A stretch of 64,000 nt of DNA. Origin: Pseudomonadota bacterium (GTDB lineage: Bacteria; Pseudomonadota; Gammaproteobacteria; Xanthomonadales; Rhodanobacteraceae). The DNA lies in the NCBI GenBank assembly GCA_018240565.1, contig JAFEFO010000033.1:1-64000 (forward strand), given 5' to 3'. Every line of letters begins with the position of its first letter. The first letter of the stretch is position 1. Below are positions 62,039-64,000 of the stretch, piece after piece. Under the pieces are notes generated by a model. That model saw only the letters and a list, made by a program, of their open reading frames with translations. It was not told where the DNA came from and searched no databases. A program made the translations under genes and the position numbers.

Positions 62039-63609
62039 CGGCGGTGATCGACGCACTCGGCTGTGCCTTGTTGCATTTCCTGTGGCAGGGCGCTGCCGTC
62101 GGCTTGCTGTATTGGCTGTTGCGCCCGTCGTGCACGAGCGCGGCCGCGCGCTATCGCCTGGGGCTATCCACGCTCGGCGTGCTCGTGTTCTGTCCGTTGC
62201 TTACCTTGGTCTGGCTGTGGCCCGGCGCGAGCGTGCCTGCCTCGACCACGGCCCTGGACAGCGTTGCTGCGGTCGCCGCGCGGCAATTAACGCCATGGCC
62301 AGCGCGTGCCGCGTTGCCGTGGCTGGTTGCACTGTGGTTGTGCGGGGTGTTCGCCATCGCCGCGCGTTCGTTCTGGCAATGGCGCAACCTGCAGGCGGTG
62401 GTGCGCGGCGCCAGCCGTCCCGGCGCGAGCTGGGAATTGCGGCTGGCCTTTTTGCGCGCGCGCTTTGGCATCGATCGGCCGGTGCGCCTGCTGGTATCCG
62501 CGCGCGTGCTCACGCCGATGCTGGTTGGCTGGATCAAGCCCGCGATCGTGGTGCCGCTGAGCCTGCTCAGCGGGTTTCCACCGCCGCAGGTGGAGCTGAT
62601 CATCGCCCACGAACTCGGGCATATCCGGCGCTGGGATTACCTGGCGAACGTGGTCCAGGTCGTGATTGAGACCTTGCTGTTCTACCACCCGGTGGTGCAC
62701 GCGATCTCGCGCGATGTGCGCAATGCGCGCGAGGAATGCTGCGACGACCTCGTCCTGCAAGTGGCCTCCGGCAATGCGCTCGCGTATGCGCGCGCGCTGG
62801 CCGGGTTGGAAGAACTGCGCCACGATTCCGGCTTCGCCGCACCCGCGCTGGCCGCCGGCGGCGGCGAGTTGCTCACGCGCATCCGCCGCATCGTCGGCGT
62901 CGCGGCGACCGCGCAGCCGGCGCCGCGGCTGTCCGCGTTGCCGCTCGTATTGGCCGCCGCCGCGCTGGTGTTCGGCGCGTGGCGCATGCAGCAACGCCAT
63001 GCTGATCTTTCGGATGTGCTCGATGCCCTGCCGGCGCAGGCACTTGCCCTGGTCAGCGGCAATCCGCAATTCGTCGCCGCGCCGCGCTTGTCCGTGGCGC
63101 TGCCGGCGCCGGAACTGGCGCCGCTGGCGCGCCTGGTCATCGAGGCGCCGGATGCTGGCGTGCGCATCGTGCCGGCGCCTGCGAGCTTCACGGCAACGCA
63201 ACGGCCACGCGTGAGCGACCTCGTTCCCGAACGCGTGCGCCTGTCCGATGTCGTGCCGGAAATCTCCGCAGCAGGATTGGTGGCGGATGCGCAAGCCGCG
63301 CCGCTACAGGTCGTGGCGCCGGTGTATCCGCCGCGCGCGATGGCCGCCAGCGTCGAGGGCAGGGTGGAACTGTCCTATCGGATCGGTGCCGACGGCAGCG
63401 TGAGCCAGGTGCGCGTGCTGCATGCACAGCCTGCCGGCGTGTTCGAGGACGCCGCCCGTACCGCACTCGGTGCATGGCGCTTCCCGGCATCGGCGGCGGG
63501 CCAGGTGCGCACGCAGAACTTCGCTTTCAGTTTGCGCGGCAGGGCGACCGCAGACGACAAATGCCAGTCGCCGACGGGGACGCTGATCTGCCGGCATCCG
63601 GGTGATTAA
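62035..63609 (+). CDS. M56 (BlaR1-type) membrane metallopeptidase fused to TonB C-terminal domain
   Basis: A 524-residue protein with helices in the N-terminal 120 residues and the M56 zinc site HELGHIRRWD with the downstream ECCDD. A further helix (about 300-320), a linker and a C-terminal TonB_C domain (about 425-505: VVAPVYPPRAMAASVEGRVELSYRIGADG) follow. It replaces the beta-lactam-binding sensor of BlaR1 with a TonB-type periplasmic domain, so the signal is probably not a beta-lactam (inference). Co-translated with blaI. Confidence 0.88.
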   Translation: MTAVIDALGCALLHFLWQGAAVGLLYWLLRPSCTSAAARYRLGLSTLGVLVFCPLLTLVWLWPGASVPASTTALDSVAAVAARQLTPWPARAALPWLVALWLCGVFAIAARSFWQWRNLQAVVRGASRPGASWELRLAFLRARFGIDRPVRLLVSARVLTPMLVGWIKPAIVVPLSLLSGFPPPQVELIIAHELGHIRRWDYLANVVQVVIETLLFYHPVVHAISRDVRNAREECCDDLVLQVASGNALAYARALAGLEELRHDSGFAAPALAAGGGELLTRIRRIVGVAATAQPAPRLSALPLVLAAAALVFGAWRMQQRHADLSDVLDALPAQALALVSGNPQFVAAPRLSVALPAPELAPLARLVIEAPDAGVRIVPAPASFTATQRPRVSDLVPERVRLSDVVPEISAAGLVADAQAAPLQVVAPVYPPRAMAASVEGRVELSYRIGADGSVSQVRVLHAQPAGVFEDAARTALGAWRFPASAAGQVRTQNFAFSLRGRATADDKCQSPTGTLICRHPGD

Positions 63610-63624
63610 CGAAAGCTCGCGTCG

Positions 63625-63660
63625 GATTTAACGCCGATTTAATCGCGGCGCGCCTAGTAT
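63625..63660 (+). promoter_or_regulatory. OmpR/PhoP-type direct repeat and -10
   Basis: GATTTA-N5-GATTTA (63625-63641), two direct repeats with 11-base periodicity, then 13 bases and TAGTAT (63655-63660). This layout is that of promoters activated by OmpR/PhoP-family regulators. Predicted start about 63667. Confidence 0.6.
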
Positions 63661-63666
63661 CGGCCC

Positions 63667-63790
63667 CACTGTAGGCTGCTCGACACTCCTAAGGTCAGGT
63701 CAGGTGACAGGCAGATTACGGTAATCGGGGCAGTAGCTTTAGGCCCAAGGCAGGTGTGTTCCCCCAATGACACCTCCTTGGGCCTTTTTA
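63667..63790 (+). ncRNA. Candidate terminated leader RNA or small RNA
   Basis: About 124 bases between the predicted promoter and a strong terminator contain no ORF. They include GCCCC/GGGGC (63663-63667 with 63727-63731), GATT/AATC, and the terminator hairpin. It could be a free small RNA, an attenuator before the response regulator, or merely the 3' end of the M56 transcript. No known RNA family was recognised. Confidence 0.4.
63741..63790 (+). terminator. Rho-independent terminator before response regulator
   Basis: AGGCCCAAGG (63741-63750) pairs with CCTTGGGCCT (63776-63785). AGGTGT (63752-63757) pairs with ACACCT (63770-63775) across a one-base bulge. TTTTTATT follows. It lies 42 bases before the response regulator ATG. 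Confidence 0.9.
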
Positions 63791-63831
63791 TTGCCTGCGA
63801 TTTCCCGACGTTCAAGAGTATGCTTGCGCCC

Positions 63832-64000
63832 ATGCGAATCCTTGTCATTGAAGACAACTCCGACATCGCCGCGAACATTGGCGATTACCTCGAAGAAAAA
63901 GGCCATGTGGTGGATTTCGCCGGCGACGGCGTGACCGGCCTGCATTTGGCCGTGGTCCACGAATTCGACGCGATCGTGCTCGACCTCACCCTGCCCGGCA
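63832..64000 (+). CDS. Response regulator, 5' part (cut by the right edge)
   Basis: Fifty-six codons of a receiver domain: MRILVIEDNSDIAANIGDYLEEKG, then FDAIVLDLTLPG with the acidic pair ED and phospho-acceptor aspartate D51. The start is typical of OmpR/PhoP-class regulators; the output domain is outside the window. An in-frame ATG at 63820 is a possible alternative. The direct repeat at 63625 would suit autoregulation by such a protein. Confidence 0.88.
   Translation, partial: MRILVIEDNSDIAANIGDYLEEKGHVVDFAGDGVTGLHLAVVHEFDAIVLDLTLPG

Overview
The window is chromosomal DNA from a GC-rich gammaproteobacterium. Gene content and style point to the Xanthomonadales, probably the Rhodanobacteraceae/Dokdonella side: short secreted proteins ending in an IF-x-(N/D)-GFE tail, CCTCTCCC...GGGAGAGG hairpin repeats, a YfiF-type methyltransferase, and a NirK/NnrS/FNR denitrification set. 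This placement is inference; no rRNA is present. Genes are densely packed, with many ATGA start/stop overlaps. No gene-free stretch exceeds 300 bases. No prophage, insertion sequence or CRISPR array was seen.

Layout. 1-30: first codons of a gene leaving the left edge. 167-1333: cNMP-binding/EAL protein. 1422-8447: a MoxR/Bat (von Willebrand) operon of six overlapping genes. 8673-10612: a short secreted protein overlapping a collagen-like surface protein, closed by a strong terminator. 10744-19999: a central carbon block (transketolase, GAPDH, PGK, pyruvate kinase, class I aldolase) with a CPA2 antiporter gene on the other strand. 20099-33025: a nitrite/NO and anaerobic block: SCO1, NirV-like, NirK-cytochrome c, a divergent porin, SirB, NnrS, a Cys-rich small protein, a PLP pair, FNR and HemN. 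Six FNR-type palindromes lie in its control regions, so the FNR encoded here probably drives the block. 33022-34619: an operon of HTH-nucleotidyltransferase, HEPN-like protein and macrodomain hydrolase behind twin operators. 34785-38706: MarR-EmrA-EmrB efflux and a YfiF-type methyltransferase. 38794-42639: MscL, a FAH-family hydrolase and an M1 aminopeptidase. 43601-48053: a tripartite ABC efflux system with two permeases.

48054-54860: EamA exporter, methyltransferase, Rieske protein, SLC13/RCK transporter, and thiS/thiG/trmB with hairpin repeats inside the trmB reading frame. 54968-57337: a large FecR/DUF6600 protein with 60-bp tandem repeats. 57578-58205: TumE/TumA toxin-antitoxin pair. 58307-59392: a secreted protein. 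59571-59644: tRNA-Gly(CCC). 59663-61002: RimB-like protease and RimK ligase. 61108-63609: a BlaI/M56 operon led by a secreted protein. 63625-64000: an OmpR/PhoP-type direct repeat, promoter, terminated leader and the start of a response regulator.

The most unusual points are the nucleotidyltransferase-HEPN-macrodomain operon, the terminated leader RNA before the response regulator, the GFE tails, the FNR-box PLP decarboxylase/cysteine-metabolism pair, the four-cysteine protein divergent from nnrS, and the repeat-expanded TrmB N-terminus.
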